From assembly GCA_008080515.1 (NCBI GenBank), contig VIKH01000007.1, forward strand, positions 18,095 through 64,850: 46,756 nucleotides of DNA, written 5' to 3'. Below the pieces are notes generated by a model. It was not told the origin of the DNA and did no database searches. It saw only the letters and a program-made list of their open reading frames with translations. Below, in pieces: positions 27,597 to 35,003 of the stretch. Numbering within the stretch: position 1 is the first letter of the stretch; the number at the start of each line of letters is the position of its first letter. Origin of the DNA: Gallionellaceae bacterium. GTDB lineage: Bacteria; Pseudomonadota; Gammaproteobacteria; Burkholderiales; Gallionellaceae. Made by a program: the position numbers and the translations under genes.

Positions 27597-27863
27597 TCAT
27601 TCATAGTGCGCCCACATCCGCAAGACGCGAACCGTTTTCGCTTTGGTAAAAACTTCGTACACGATGCGATGCTGAATATTGATGCGGCGAGAGTATGCAC
27701 CAGCAAGATCACCGACCAACTTCTCGAAGGGAGGTGGATTCTGAAATGGGTCGTTGGCGAGAACCGCTAGCAGTTCATGCGCCTTTGACTTAAGGCCGCT
27801 TGCCGCAAGTTTTTTAGCATCCTTCATTGCTTGCTTGGCATAAACAACCGCCCAACTTACCAT
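27597..27863 (-). CDS. Txe/YoeB-family mRNA-interferase toxin
   Basis: An 88-residue RelE-superfamily toxin expected to cut mRNA at the ribosome. The C-terminal half is diagnostic: EKLVGDLAGAYSRRINIQHR, then IVYEVF and the ending RVLRMWAHYE, corresponding to YoeB LSGFWSRRITEEHRLVY and its terminal HY. The start overlaps the antitoxin end by 7 bases, antitoxin first, the standard order. Confidence 0.9.
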   Translation of the reverse strand: MVSWAVVYAKQAMKDAKKLAASGLKSKAHELLAVLANDPFQNPPPFEKLVGDLAGAYSRRINIQHRIVYEVFTKAKTVRVLRMWAHYE

Positions 27864-28099
27864 TTAAGCGCCTTCGAGCTTTTTGCGAGAGGTTCAGCCA
27901 TACCTGCCTTGATGGACTCGCGCATGCCAGGCACGGCCAGTAAGTACAGGGTTTCTTGAATTGCGCTCCAATCTTCCGCAGAGAGCAGTACGGCACTGCT
28001 GCGTTTTCCGGAAATAACAATGGGTTCATGAGATTCAACTGTTTGATCAATAAGCCGGTACAGATTTGCGCGAGCTTCGCTGGCGGTAAGTGTGTTCAT
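27857..28099 (-). CDS. Phd/YefM-family antitoxin
   Basis: An 80-residue antitoxin: MNTLTASEARANLYRLIDQT opens the DNA-binding fold, and HEPIVISGKRSSAVLLSAED is the typical core. The acidic C-terminal part neutralises the toxin. ATG 28099 follows AAGGAG; an in-frame ATG at 28114 is a less likely start. It probably represses its own promoter together with the toxin. Confidence 0.92.
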   Translation of the reverse strand: MNTLTASEARANLYRLIDQTVESHEPIVISGKRSSAVLLSAEDWSAIQETLYLLAVPGMRESIKAGMAEPLAKSSKALKW

Positions 28100-28123
28100 T
28101 TCGTACTCCTTCAAAGAGTTTTG

Positions 28124-28152
28124 AAGGTACGTTATTGCGTACGCACTGTCAA
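28124..28152 (-). promoter_or_regulatory. Promoter of the YefM/YoeB-type operon
   Basis: On the minus strand TTGACA (28152-28147), 17 bases, TACCTT (28129-28124), which lies 24 bases before the antitoxin start. The spacer contains the palindrome TGCGTACGCA (28136-28145) and the downstream leader contains CAAAACTCTTTG, candidate operator sites for antitoxin autoregulation. Confidence 0.6.
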
Positions 28153-28248
28153 GTAGCTATGCGAGTGGTGCGTGAATCGCCCCGGGTTTTGAGGAGGCTT
28201 CCGTCACATACCCGATGGTGAGATTCTCCAAAGCATAATAATTTTATT

Positions 28249-28268
28249 CGACCACGGCCCCTTTAATT
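28249..28268. repeat. 20-bp direct repeat, left copy
   Basis: CGACCACGGCCCCTTTAATT. An identical copy is at 29044-29063, and the last 14 bases recur at 29064-29077. The two copies bracket the DUF433/DUF5615 gene pair. Confidence 0.9.
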
Positions 28269-28303
28269 TTAATTCTTCTTTAATCCTGAAAAACTTTCTT
28301 GGC

Positions 28304-28328
28304 CACAGAGCACACAGAGATCACAGAG
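28304..28328. repeat. Three CACAGAG units at 9-bp spacing
   Basis: CACAGAG at 28304, 28313 and 28322. It is a commonly seen simple intergenic repeat type and far too short to be a CRISPR array. Confidence 0.8.
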
Positions 28329-28429
28329 GGAAAGCAATAAGTTACTGGCAAACCGCCGGTTTTAAGGTTTATTCTTATCCGGCCCGTTTTAATTTGCTCT
28401 ACAATCCGGCCAGCATAGGAGATAAGGCC

Positions 28430-28657
28430 ATGACAACCAACCTGCTGGACCGCATCACCATCGAACCCGGAAAATGTGGCGGACGACCCTGCATTCGCGG
28501 AATGCGCATTCGTGTCAACGATATTCTTGAAATGCTGGGTGACGGGGTTGACATGAGCGAGATTCTCGCCGATTTTCCAGACCTTGAGCGCGACGACATT
28601 CTTGCCTGCCTGCAATTTGCGGCGCGCAGATCGGATATCGTCCGGCTTGCCGCGTGA
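28430..28657 (+). CDS. DUF433 antitoxin-like protein
   Basis: A 75-residue protein of the DUF433 family: LLDRITIEPGKCGGRPCIRG, then MRIRVNDILEMLGDGVDMSE and DFPDLERDDILACLQFAARR. The fold contains a helix-turn-helix and the family is usually coded just before a PIN-like DUF5615 protein, as here with a 4-base overlap. AGGAGA precedes ATG 28430. Expected role: antitoxin and repressor. Confidence 0.88.
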   Translation: MTTNLLDRITIEPGKCGGRPCIRGMRIRVNDILEMLGDGVDMSEILADFPDLERDDILACLQFAARRSDIVRLAA

Positions 28658-28986
28658 AATTCTGGATAGACGCCCAGCTCCCGCCGCTGCTTGCGGAATG
28701 GCTTTTCGCGCAATTTAATGTTGAAGCGTTTTCCTTGCGGGCTTTGGGGTTGCATGACGCCGCTGATGCGGTAATCTTTCAGGCGGCCCAGCAGCAGGGG
28801 GTGGTTCTCATCAGCAAAGACAGCGACTTCGTAGAACTGCTCTCCCGTTACGGGCCGCCGCCACAGTTGATATGGGTGACCTGCGGCAACGTCACCAACA
28901 GACAGTTGCAAACCGTGTTTGATAAAACTTTCGCCGAGTCGCTGGAGTTGCTATCGGCGGGGCAGGCGATGGTTGAAATCGGCTGA
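28654..28986 (+). CDS. DUF5615 PIN-like toxin
   Basis: A 110-residue protein of the PIN-like DUF5615/COG4634 group: MKFWIDAQLPPLLAEWL (first acidic residue D6), LGLHDAADAVIFQAAQQQGV and VLISKDSDFVELLSRYGPPP with the conserved KDxDF. Such proteins are thought to be RNases held in check by the DUF433 partner. The sequence is complete with no missing acidic residues. Confidence 0.87.
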   Translation: MKFWIDAQLPPLLAEWLFAQFNVEAFSLRALGLHDAADAVIFQAAQQQGVVLISKDSDFVELLSRYGPPPQLIWVTCGNVTNRQLQTVFDKTFAESLELLSAGQAMVEIG

Positions 28987-29043
28987 CATAGGGTTTTTGT
29001 ATCTTAAATCCGAGCCTAGCCCCTTTTGCCGCGCCTTTTGCCG

Positions 29044-29077
29044 CGACCACGGCCCCTTTAATTCGGCCCCTTTAATT
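29044..29077. repeat. 20-bp direct repeat, right copy, plus a partial third copy
   Basis: CGACCACGGCCCCTTTAATT at 29044-29063 matches 28249-28268 exactly; its last 14 bases are repeated in tandem at 29064-29077. Marks the right edge of the DUF433/DUF5615 cassette. Confidence 0.9.
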
Positions 29078-29099
29078 CTGCACACACAAAGATGGTAGT

Positions 29100-29219
29100 A
29101 TGATCCATTATGTGCAAGGATATATCCCATTGGATTCGGACTCCGCTTGGGATTTGCTGCTTCCAGGCTTGAAATCGAAGTATGCCCAGATAGAATTTTC
29201 TACAAAAGAAGGGGGGTGA
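29100..29219 (+). CDS. 39-residue frame upstream of the DUF3883 gene
   Basis: Encodes MIHYVQGYIPLDSDSAWDLL and LPGLKSKYAQIEFSTKEGG, then stops 3 bases before the next start. The composition is protein-like. It may be a small partner protein, or the tail of a longer gene cut off at the repeat, because the frame is open back only to the TAA inside the repeat at 29073. No family recognised. Confidence 0.4.
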   Translation: MIHYVQGYIPLDSDSAWDLLLPGLKSKYAQIEFSTKEGG

Positions 29220-29222
29220 GAC

Positions 29223-30272
29223 ATGAAGCCGCTTCTTGTTCTGCGTGTTGGTTATATGGAACGTTATGAGGGGCCTGCCACGATTACAGGTGGTGGAGCT
29301 TACATTGCAGCAAATGGAGTTGGGGGCGAAGTTTTTAACTTTAAGCCAAGCCGTGGCAAGTGCTATGGATATGCAATGAGCCTACACTTTGCTGGTTTGA
29401 ATCTGCGATTCCTCGACAACACGAGACAGTGGCGGGAGGGTGATGAACTTGCCGATGTCGATATTGTATTCATCGCTCGCAAGCCTGGTGTTGGGCAAGT
29501 TGTTGTTGGCTGGTATCGGGATTCGACAGTCTTCCATAAACAATATCGCGTCCGCCGTGGGGCAATACCGGGAATGAAGGAAACCATGCGCCATTTTCTC
29601 TGTGTGGCGGATGCGGATTCAGTTCAATTGCTTCCCGAGGACGAAAGAACCTTCGTAGTGCCCTATGCACCAGCAGGACACAAAGGGTTCCCCGGGCAAT
29701 CGAATGTATGGTACCCAGAGCATCACGCAAAGCAACCCGGCGTAACGAATTTTATTAAGCGCTTACAAAAGTACATCTCAAATACTTCCGGTGTGCCACT
29801 TGTACCTGATGAAATTGACGAGCCAGCTAGAAGCGGTAAGGGTGGTAGAGGTAGAAAGCCAGATCATGCGCATAATGCGGCTGTTGAATCTGCTGCAGTC
29901 GATGTGGTGTGGAATTACTATGAGGCTGCCGGTTATCGCCTTAAATCGGTAGAGAGTGAGAATGCTGGATGGGATCTAGAGGCACGAAAAGGATTCCAAA
30001 CCCTGCGCATTGAAGTGAAGGGAACATCAGGCTTATCCATTTACTTCGAATTAACTCCGAATGAATACTCGAAACTCAAACAGCATGCTGACCAATATCG
30101 CGTTTGTGTTGTATGTGAAGCACTCCTAACACCTCGAGTGCATGAGCTATTGCCTGAGCAAATCGATAAAGGATGGCACCTCGTTTCGAAGGAGCAGGGC
30201 GTGCATGTCCCATTGATGGAGCGTATTGCCGCCATTGGTGCTGAAATTGCCCGAGAAGGTCAAACAAATTGA
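29223..30272 (+). CDS. DUF3883 (PD-(D/E)XK-like) nuclease-type protein, probable defence gene
   Basis: A 349-residue protein in two parts. The C-terminal region (about 215-345) is a DUF3883/Mrr-like restriction fold: AAGYRLKSVESENAGWDLEA with D251 and LRIEVKGTSG with E264 and K266, matching D...ExK. The N-terminal half (1-170; VLRVGYMERYEGPATITGGG, FNFKPSRGKCYGYAM, FIARKPGVGQVVVGWYRDST) looks like a beta-rich domain that might recognise DNA, possibly modified bases; this is inference. A Gly/Lys-rich linker (ARSGKGGRGRKPDHAHN) joins them. Strong ribosome site AAGGGGGG. AT-richer than neighbours and surrounded by toxin-antitoxin genes, which fits acquired defence. Confidence 0.78.
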   Translation: MKPLLVLRVGYMERYEGPATITGGGAYIAANGVGGEVFNFKPSRGKCYGYAMSLHFAGLNLRFLDNTRQWREGDELADVDIVFIARKPGVGQVVVGWYRDSTVFHKQYRVRRGAIPGMKETMRHFLCVADADSVQLLPEDERTFVVPYAPAGHKGFPGQSNVWYPEHHAKQPGVTNFIKRLQKYISNTSGVPLVPDEIDEPARSGKGGRGRKPDHAHNAAVESAAVDVVWNYYEAAGYRLKSVESENAGWDLEARKGFQTLRIEVKGTSGLSIYFELTPNEYSKLKQHADQYRVCVVCEALLTPRVHELLPEQIDKGWHLVSKEQGVHVPLMERIAAIGAEIAREGQTN

Positions 30273-30450
30273 AGAGGGCAAAAGGGGGCAAAAGGGGCCA
30301 GGCTCACATTGTTTTCTTGACCACCAACCTAACCCACCCCAACTCCTACCAGTTCATCCAGCCCCAACCATGATTCGCAGTATTCCAGGAGCACGCAAGG
30401 GGCTCAATTATCTATTGCTTCATAAGCAATAGAACAGCCCTTGACTCCTC
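30273..30450. other. Gap with short G/A-rich repeats
   Basis: Contains GGGCAAAAGG twice in tandem at about 30277-30296, then a stretch (GGGGCCAGGCTCACATTG) of the kind often found near IS200-like or REP-associated elements. A 20-codon frame at about 30369 (MIRSIPGARKGLNYLLLHKQ) is not convincing. Confidence 0.35.
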
Positions 30451-30708
30451 TTATCGCGCATTGTCGCTGCTGCGTTTGGTAGCAGCTCCGCCAGTATGCC
30501 GCTTTTTCGTTACCGCAGAACGCGCAATACCTACCAGCGATTCAAGTGCTGCATTTACTGCCTCGTTGGTTGGAAATATCTTCGCCAACTCGGGAGTGAG
30601 CAACACCAGGTTGCTGCCTTTTTGGAAGGCTGCGTGATGTTTTCCCCGGACGCCTTTCCCGAGGTCTTCTCGCCGATATTCGGCACGCATTTCATCAGTC
30701 TTCTTCAT
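30451..30708 (-). CDS. BrnT-associated antitoxin-like protein
   Basis: An 85-residue basic protein: MKKTDEMRAEYRREDLGKGV, then RGKHHAAFQKGSNLVLLTPE and LAKIFPTNEAVNAALESLVG. Proteins of this type commonly follow brnT-like toxin genes. ATG 30708 overlaps the end of the BrnT fragment by 14 bases; an in-frame ATG at 30723 is possible. Appears intact although its toxin is truncated. Confidence 0.75.
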   Translation of the reverse strand: MKKTDEMRAEYRREDLGKGVRGKHHAAFQKGSNLVLLTPELAKIFPTNEAVNAALESLVGIARSAVTKKRHTGGAATKRSSDNAR

Positions 30709-30889
30709 AGATTTTCTTTTCATGTTTCGTGGCTACTCGCGCGCTGACCAAGCGAATTTTTCCCCTGCGCTCGGTGTATATCACTGCCAGAACCCGCCCT
30801 TTGCCGGACATGCCAAACGACAGCCAGCGCATTTCGCCAACGGAATGATCTGGATCGGGGAAGGTATCCGTTTCAGCTTCGCGCCTTCC
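30695..30889 (-). pseudogene. BrnT-family toxin, C-terminal fragment only
   Basis: The frame reads TFPDPDHSVGEMRWLSFGMS, then GKGRVLAVIYTERRGKIRLV and SARVATKHEKKIYEED, the second half of a BrnT ribonuclease. A stop at 30890-30892 closes the frame upstream, and the N-terminal half with the catalytic region is missing. The end of the adjacent membrane-protein gene (30912) lies where it should be, so the loss came with rearrangement at this border. Confidence 0.75.
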
Positions 30890-30911
30890 TCACGCTGGCA
30901 CTTCTTCAGTA

Positions 30912-31877
30912 TCAACCCTGTTCTTTTCTCGCAGACATCAGCAGCGCAACGATGCCCAGCGCCACGGCGAACCATAACGTGGCGAGGCGGATCAGCACCG
31001 TTGCGGCCACGGCCTGCGGTTGCGCGACGCCGTTCAGCACCAGCAGCGCCAGCATGGAGGCTTCCACGCCGCCGAGGCCGCCGGGCAGGAAACTGAGCGC
31101 GCCGACCAGCATGGAGAAGGCGTAGATGAACATCGCGGTCTGCAACGAAAGATCGCTGCCGAGCAGGTGCATGATGTAGTAAAACGCCACGCCCTCCGCA
31201 CCCCACGCCACGACGCCGAGCACGATGCCTTGCAGCAGCATGGGCAGGCGGAAGCAGCGCCCGGAGTGCAGCACGATTTCTATGCCGTGGGTGAGGAAGC
31301 GGGCGATGCGGGCGGGCAACCGGTCTTGCGCGATGCGCTCGATCGCTTGCAGCCATCTGGTCTGCTGAAGAACAATCAGGCCGGTCAGGATCAGCCCAGC
31401 CAGGATCATCACCGGCAGTTGGGCCTGCGGGTAAACCCACAGCCCTACCGCCGCCAGCAGCAGCATGCTGATGAAGTTGGAAAGGTGTTCGGAAAAATAG
31501 GCCGCCAGGCTTTCCGGGTAGGAGACGCCGTGCTGCTTGAGGAACACGCTGCGTATCGTCTCGCCGACCTTGACCGGCAGGATGGTAAAGCCGAAACCCG
31601 CGATGTAGATGCGCAGGCTTTCCGGCGCGTACACCCGATGCCCGAGCAGGGCGAGGAATTTCTGCCAGCGCACGAAGCGCAGGCCGTAATTGACCAGCGA
31701 TAGCGCCAGCGCGATGGCCGTACCCGCCAGGCCCACGCGGGCGATGGCTTCCACGACTTCACGCCAGCCGCCCCACAGGGAAAACCCGAGGTAGCCGATC
31801 GCGCTCAGCAGCACGGTCAGCAGCAGCGCGCGAAATCGCCACCCGCTCAGGATGGCGTTTGGCTTGTGTTCGGACAT
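30912..31877 (-). CDS. UPF0104/YbhN-like membrane protein (LPG-synthase TM-type), possible lipid-sugar flippase
   Basis: A 321-residue integral membrane protein with about eight helices. Family hallmarks: NYGLRFVRWQKFLALLG near the start and PGGLGGVEASMLALL near the end, as in the transmembrane half of lysylphosphatidylglycerol synthase and YbhN/AglD proteins. Lacking the synthase domain, such proteins are suspected lipid or lipid-linked sugar transporters. It starts 2 bases after the UbiA-family gene, so it is translated with the DPA pathway; moving the arabinose lipid across the membrane is an attractive but unproven role. Confidence 0.82.
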   Translation of the reverse strand: MSEHKPNAILSGWRFRALLLTVLLSAIGYLGFSLWGGWREVVEAIARVGLAGTAIALALSLVNYGLRFVRWQKFLALLGHRVYAPESLRIYIAGFGFTILPVKVGETIRSVFLKQHGVSYPESLAAYFSEHLSNFISMLLLAAVGLWVYPQAQLPVMILAGLILTGLIVLQQTRWLQAIERIAQDRLPARIARFLTHGIEIVLHSGRCFRLPMLLQGIVLGVVAWGAEGVAFYYIMHLLGSDLSLQTAMFIYAFSMLVGALSFLPGGLGGVEASMLALLVLNGVAQPQAVAATVLIRLATLWFAVALGIVALLMSARKEQG

Positions 31878-31879
31878 GG

Positions 31880-32755
31880 CTACAGGATCAGCCACAGGGT
31901 GGCCGCCAGCCAGCCGACCACCACCCCGATCAGGTGGATGTCGCGCACCAGGTCGTGCGAGGTATCCCCTCCCCCGCGCTGGTGGTGCAGCAGGTAGATG
32001 TAACGGAACACGCCATACATCACGAACGGCACGGTGTAGATCAGGTTGGCCGTGCCGTGGATGCGTATGGTGTCGGGGTTCATGGTGTACAGGCTGTAGC
32101 TCATGATCAGGCCCGCCGCCGTCACGCCTATCATTTTGTCCAGCAGCACCGGGCTGTAATGCTCCAGCACCTTGCGGTGGGCGGCCTTGTTGTCTTCGTT
32201 CAGCGCGATGATTTCCGCGCGCCGCTTGGTGAAACCGAGGAACAGCGTCACCATCAGGCCGCACAGCAGCAGCCATTGCGAGGGCGGAATGCCGACTCCG
32301 AGCGTGCCAGCGAGGATGCGCAGCATGAAGCCGGTGGCGATGATGAAAATATCCAGGATCACCACGTGCTTGAGCCGGAGCGAATAGGCAATGTTCATCA
32401 GGGCATAGGCAACCAGGACAAACAGCACGATCTTCGATGCCGCGAAGGCCAGCGCCAGGCTACATGCGGCGAGCAGCGCGGCAAGCATGGCCGCAGCGGC
32501 CATAGATATGCTACCCGAGGCCAGGGGCCGCTTGCATTTTTTGGGGTGGTGGCGGTCCTGCTCCACATCCACCATGTCGTTGATGGTGTAGATGGCGCTG
32601 GACATCAGGCAGAAAGCGACAAATGCCAGCAAGACATGGGCAACCAGGGATGAATCATGCCAGGCGTGGCCGAACAGCAAGCCGACAAACACGAAGGTGT
32701 TTTTTACCCACTGGTGCGGGCGCATCAGGCGCAACAAATCGAGGAGTTTTTTCAT
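31880..32755 (-). CDS. UbiA-family decaprenyl-phosphate phosphoribosyltransferase
   Basis: Membrane prenyltransferase-fold enzyme of 291 residues. In this branch PRPP is joined to polyprenyl phosphate, giving polyprenylphosphoryl-5-phosphoribose, the first step of the DPA pathway (M. tuberculosis Rv3806c). The motif YTINDMVDVEQDRHHPKKCK (N59, D60, D63, D67) followed by RPLASG corresponds to NDxxDxxxDxxHPxKxxRP of that branch; the later YSLRLKHVVILDIF also fits. ATG overlaps the upstream stop (ATGA at 32757-32754). Context (HAD phosphatase, DprE1, DprE2) strongly supports the call over quinone prenylation. Confidence 0.88.
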   Translation of the reverse strand: MKKLLDLLRLMRPHQWVKNTFVFVGLLFGHAWHDSSLVAHVLLAFVAFCLMSSAIYTINDMVDVEQDRHHPKKCKRPLASGSISMAAAAMLAALLAACSLALAFAASKIVLFVLVAYALMNIAYSLRLKHVVILDIFIIATGFMLRILAGTLGVGIPPSQWLLLCGLMVTLFLGFTKRRAEIIALNEDNKAAHRKVLEHYSPVLLDKMIGVTAAGLIMSYSLYTMNPDTIRIHGTANLIYTVPFVMYGVFRYIYLLHHQRGGGDTSHDLVRDIHLIGVVVGWLAATLWLIL

Positions 32756-34344
32756 CAGTCTGGCTTCATGTAATCAGCGGGTTTCTTTCCGAATATCGCG
32801 CGCGAGCCGAGCAGCCACCAGATAGCCGGAAACCCGACGCAGACAGCCGCAGAAAAGAGGGTGTAAATCTCATCGAGGCCGATGCCGGAAATTGCGCCTT
32901 GCAGCGCAGGCTGCTCGAAATACCGGTTGATGTCAATCTCGAACAACTTGCCGATCCCCGTGGCAATGCCGATTCCGAGCAAGGGGAAGGCCACTCTCCG
33001 GTCGGCTGCAAAAAGCGCCGCCACGACCATCAGGAACAGGTAGTAATAGTTGGACATCTCGGACCACGCAAACGGGATAAACGTCGCCCCCAAGGCGACC
33101 GCCTGCCAGGTTCCGCCCGCTATCACCGCCAGCACAAACAGCGGCAGGCAAACCGCGACGACGGCGATATAGGCGGGCACCACCTTTTTCTTGGCTTCAG
33201 CTTTGGCCTCCTCCCATTTCCAGTACAGGTGGGCTTCCCGGGCGTTAATGTCTATGGTGTTGCGCACCGCCGTATCGGGCCGGTAGGTCAATACCGTGCG
33301 CAGCCCGACATTGTTGGTGCTCACCACCGCAGAGTGCTTGCGGGTGTTATCCGCAAACGCCTGCAGCGAGTCTGTTCCATAGAGAGCAGAGACGGCAACG
33401 AGCAGAACGGCGCCCGATATGGCCATTCCGGCAAAGAACTTCCCGTACGCCAGCATCTGGCCGCGCTGCCGCTTGACCAGCGCATAGAGCAAACCGATGA
33501 AGGGCCCCAGTGCAAATATTGCCGGAAAAACCCGCAACGCCGCCGCGTAGCCCAGCGCCGCTCCGGCCAGCACATAATGCTCTCGTTTCATCGCGCAAAC
33601 CGAAAGCACCGCCATGAAAAACCAGTCGAGGCGCAACACGCCACCGCCCGCCCACGACCAATCTATCCCGCCCGAAGCCGTGCTCGCAATGGCGGCAAAC
33701 GCCGCCACCGGCAACCCGAAGGCCCAGACTATAAGGGCAACGCTACCCAGCAGAAGGATGACATCCAGCAGCACCATCCCTGTTATTGCGGTATCGGACA
33801 ACGCAACCGTGCCAGAAACGAGGCCCCCCGCCAGAATCCACACCGGCGACGGGTTGAACCCGTGGTCAATCTGGGCCAGCTCCCACAAGTCCTGCAAGCG
33901 GTCGCGGAAAAATCCGATGTCGTTCTTGAAAGATTCCCAGCGTGCGGCGGAAAACCGTTCCTTGCAGTAATTCTCTGAAAAGAAATAATTGCGCGAGGCC
34001 ACCAGTTCGTTGGTTTCGAGGTCGCGGATGGTGCGCCGCTTCGCCGCGTGGGACACCGCCTCGTCATCGCTTTCCGCTTCGGCCCTCGCCACGCAGGCAT
34101 ACAGCCGGGTATAGCCGATCTCCGGAAAGTATTTCGCCCCGACGTAGTAGTGAAACAGGTCCCAGTTGTTCGGCTGGGTGGAAAGCGGCTTGAAATTGAG
34201 ATATGACAGCAGCGCAAGCGCCCCCAACACTGCCAGAATGGTGTCGGTAGCTTTTGCGTGCCGGCGCTCGCCATCGCGCTTGTTCAGATATAGCCCGAGC
34301 GAGATGACGATCAGGGAGGCGATCAGGATAGCAAGGTTTAGCAT
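32755..34344 (-). CDS. GT-C membrane glycosyltransferase (GT87/DUF2029-like)
   Basis: A 529-residue protein with ten or more membrane helices. After the first two helices the periplasmic loop holds WDLFHYYVGAKYFPEIGY, the Asp/Tyr signature of GT87-type polyprenyl-phosphosugar glycosyltransferases (the family of AftC and PimE). A further long loop contains NYFFSENYCKERFSAARWES. Within an operon making an arabinose-lipid donor it is a good candidate arabinofuranosyltransferase; acceptor unknown. ATG 34344 is chosen because the open frame upstream lacks membrane character and overlaps the HAD gene. Confidence 0.75.
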   Translation of the reverse strand: MLNLAILIASLIVISLGLYLNKRDGERRHAKATDTILAVLGALALLSYLNFKPLSTQPNNWDLFHYYVGAKYFPEIGYTRLYACVARAEAESDDEAVSHAAKRRTIRDLETNELVASRNYFFSENYCKERFSAARWESFKNDIGFFRDRLQDLWELAQIDHGFNPSPVWILAGGLVSGTVALSDTAITGMVLLDVILLLGSVALIVWAFGLPVAAFAAIASTASGGIDWSWAGGGVLRLDWFFMAVLSVCAMKREHYVLAGAALGYAAALRVFPAIFALGPFIGLLYALVKRQRGQMLAYGKFFAGMAISGAVLLVAVSALYGTDSLQAFADNTRKHSAVVSTNNVGLRTVLTYRPDTAVRNTIDINAREAHLYWKWEEAKAEAKKKVVPAYIAVVAVCLPLFVLAVIAGGTWQAVALGATFIPFAWSEMSNYYYLFLMVVAALFAADRRVAFPLLGIGIATGIGKLFEIDINRYFEQPALQGAISGIGLDEIYTLFSAAVCVGFPAIWWLLGSRAIFGKKPADYMKPD

Positions 34345-34388
34345 AAGCCTTAAGGATTGGGGGTGGCCGCACACCCTGTGCGCCCGGT

Positions 34389-35003
34389 TCAGCCGCTCCC
34401 GAAGTTGCGATAATAAGCATGGTCGGCACTGGCAAGCAATTCCCTGTCGCCCCGGCTGTCGCCGTAGGCGTACAGCGTGTATCCGCTCCTCTGGCCCAGC
34501 AATGCTTCGAGCCGCCTGACTTTCTCGGGGCCGAAACAATTTTCCCCAGACAGGTTGCCGGTGATGCGGCCATCTTCCCCCGTTTCCAGGTGCGAGGTGA
34601 TCGCGTCATCAAAACCGGCTTTCTGCGCCCAGGGCAGCACGTAGAGATCCAGCGAGGCGCTGATGACCACGCAACGGTGCCCCTGCCGCTTGTGCCATGC
34701 CAGCCGTTCCAGCGCCTCGGCGCGCAGCGTCCCGGCCAGTTTCTGCTCCGCGAACTGCACCGCCTTGCGTTGCAGTTCCCCGATCTCCGCGCCGGACAGG
34801 AAGCGCGCGAGCACCCGTTCTTTGGCGATGTCGTTGCGGATCATGCCCAGGCCGTAGCCCGCCAGCGTCGGGGCGAGCACCAGAACATGCCGCACAAATG
34901 CGCCCCATCCGGCGACATGCAGCAGAAACGGAAACAGGGTGTCGCGGCGGGTCAGGGTGCCGTCAAAATCGAAGGCCGCCACCACCGGTTTATTTTCGCT
35001 CAC
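34389..35003 (-). CDS. HAD-IB phosphatase, probable DPA-pathway phosphatase
   Basis: A 204-residue SerB-like HAD phosphatase. Motif I is FDFDGTLTRRDT (D12 nucleophile, D14), motif II is the Ser in VVISAS, and motif III is the late Lys and YGDSRGDRELL. In many Gram-negative DPA loci a HAD protein of this kind accompanies or is fused to the UbiA enzyme and would remove the 5-phosphate from polyprenylphosphoryl-phosphoribose. Its start overlaps the reductase stop by 4 bases. Substrate is inferred from context only. Confidence 0.85.
   Translation of the reverse strand: MSENKPVVAAFDFDGTLTRRDTLFPFLLHVAGWGAFVRHVLVLAPTLAGYGLGMIRNDIAKERVLARFLSGAEIGELQRKAVQFAEQKLAGTLRAEALERLAWHKRQGHRCVVISASLDLYVLPWAQKAGFDDAITSHLETGEDGRITGNLSGENCFGPEKVRRLEALLGQRSGYTLYAYGDSRGDRELLASADHAYYRNFGSG

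Noticed and set aside
28304-28328. Possible CRISPR-like repeats
   Set aside because: Units of 7 bases at 9-bp period without spacers; no cas genes in the window.
32623-33978. 451-codon plus-strand frame opposite the GT87-like gene
   Set aside because: Arg/Gln/His-rich shadow; the minus-strand frame has clear membrane helices and operon overlaps.
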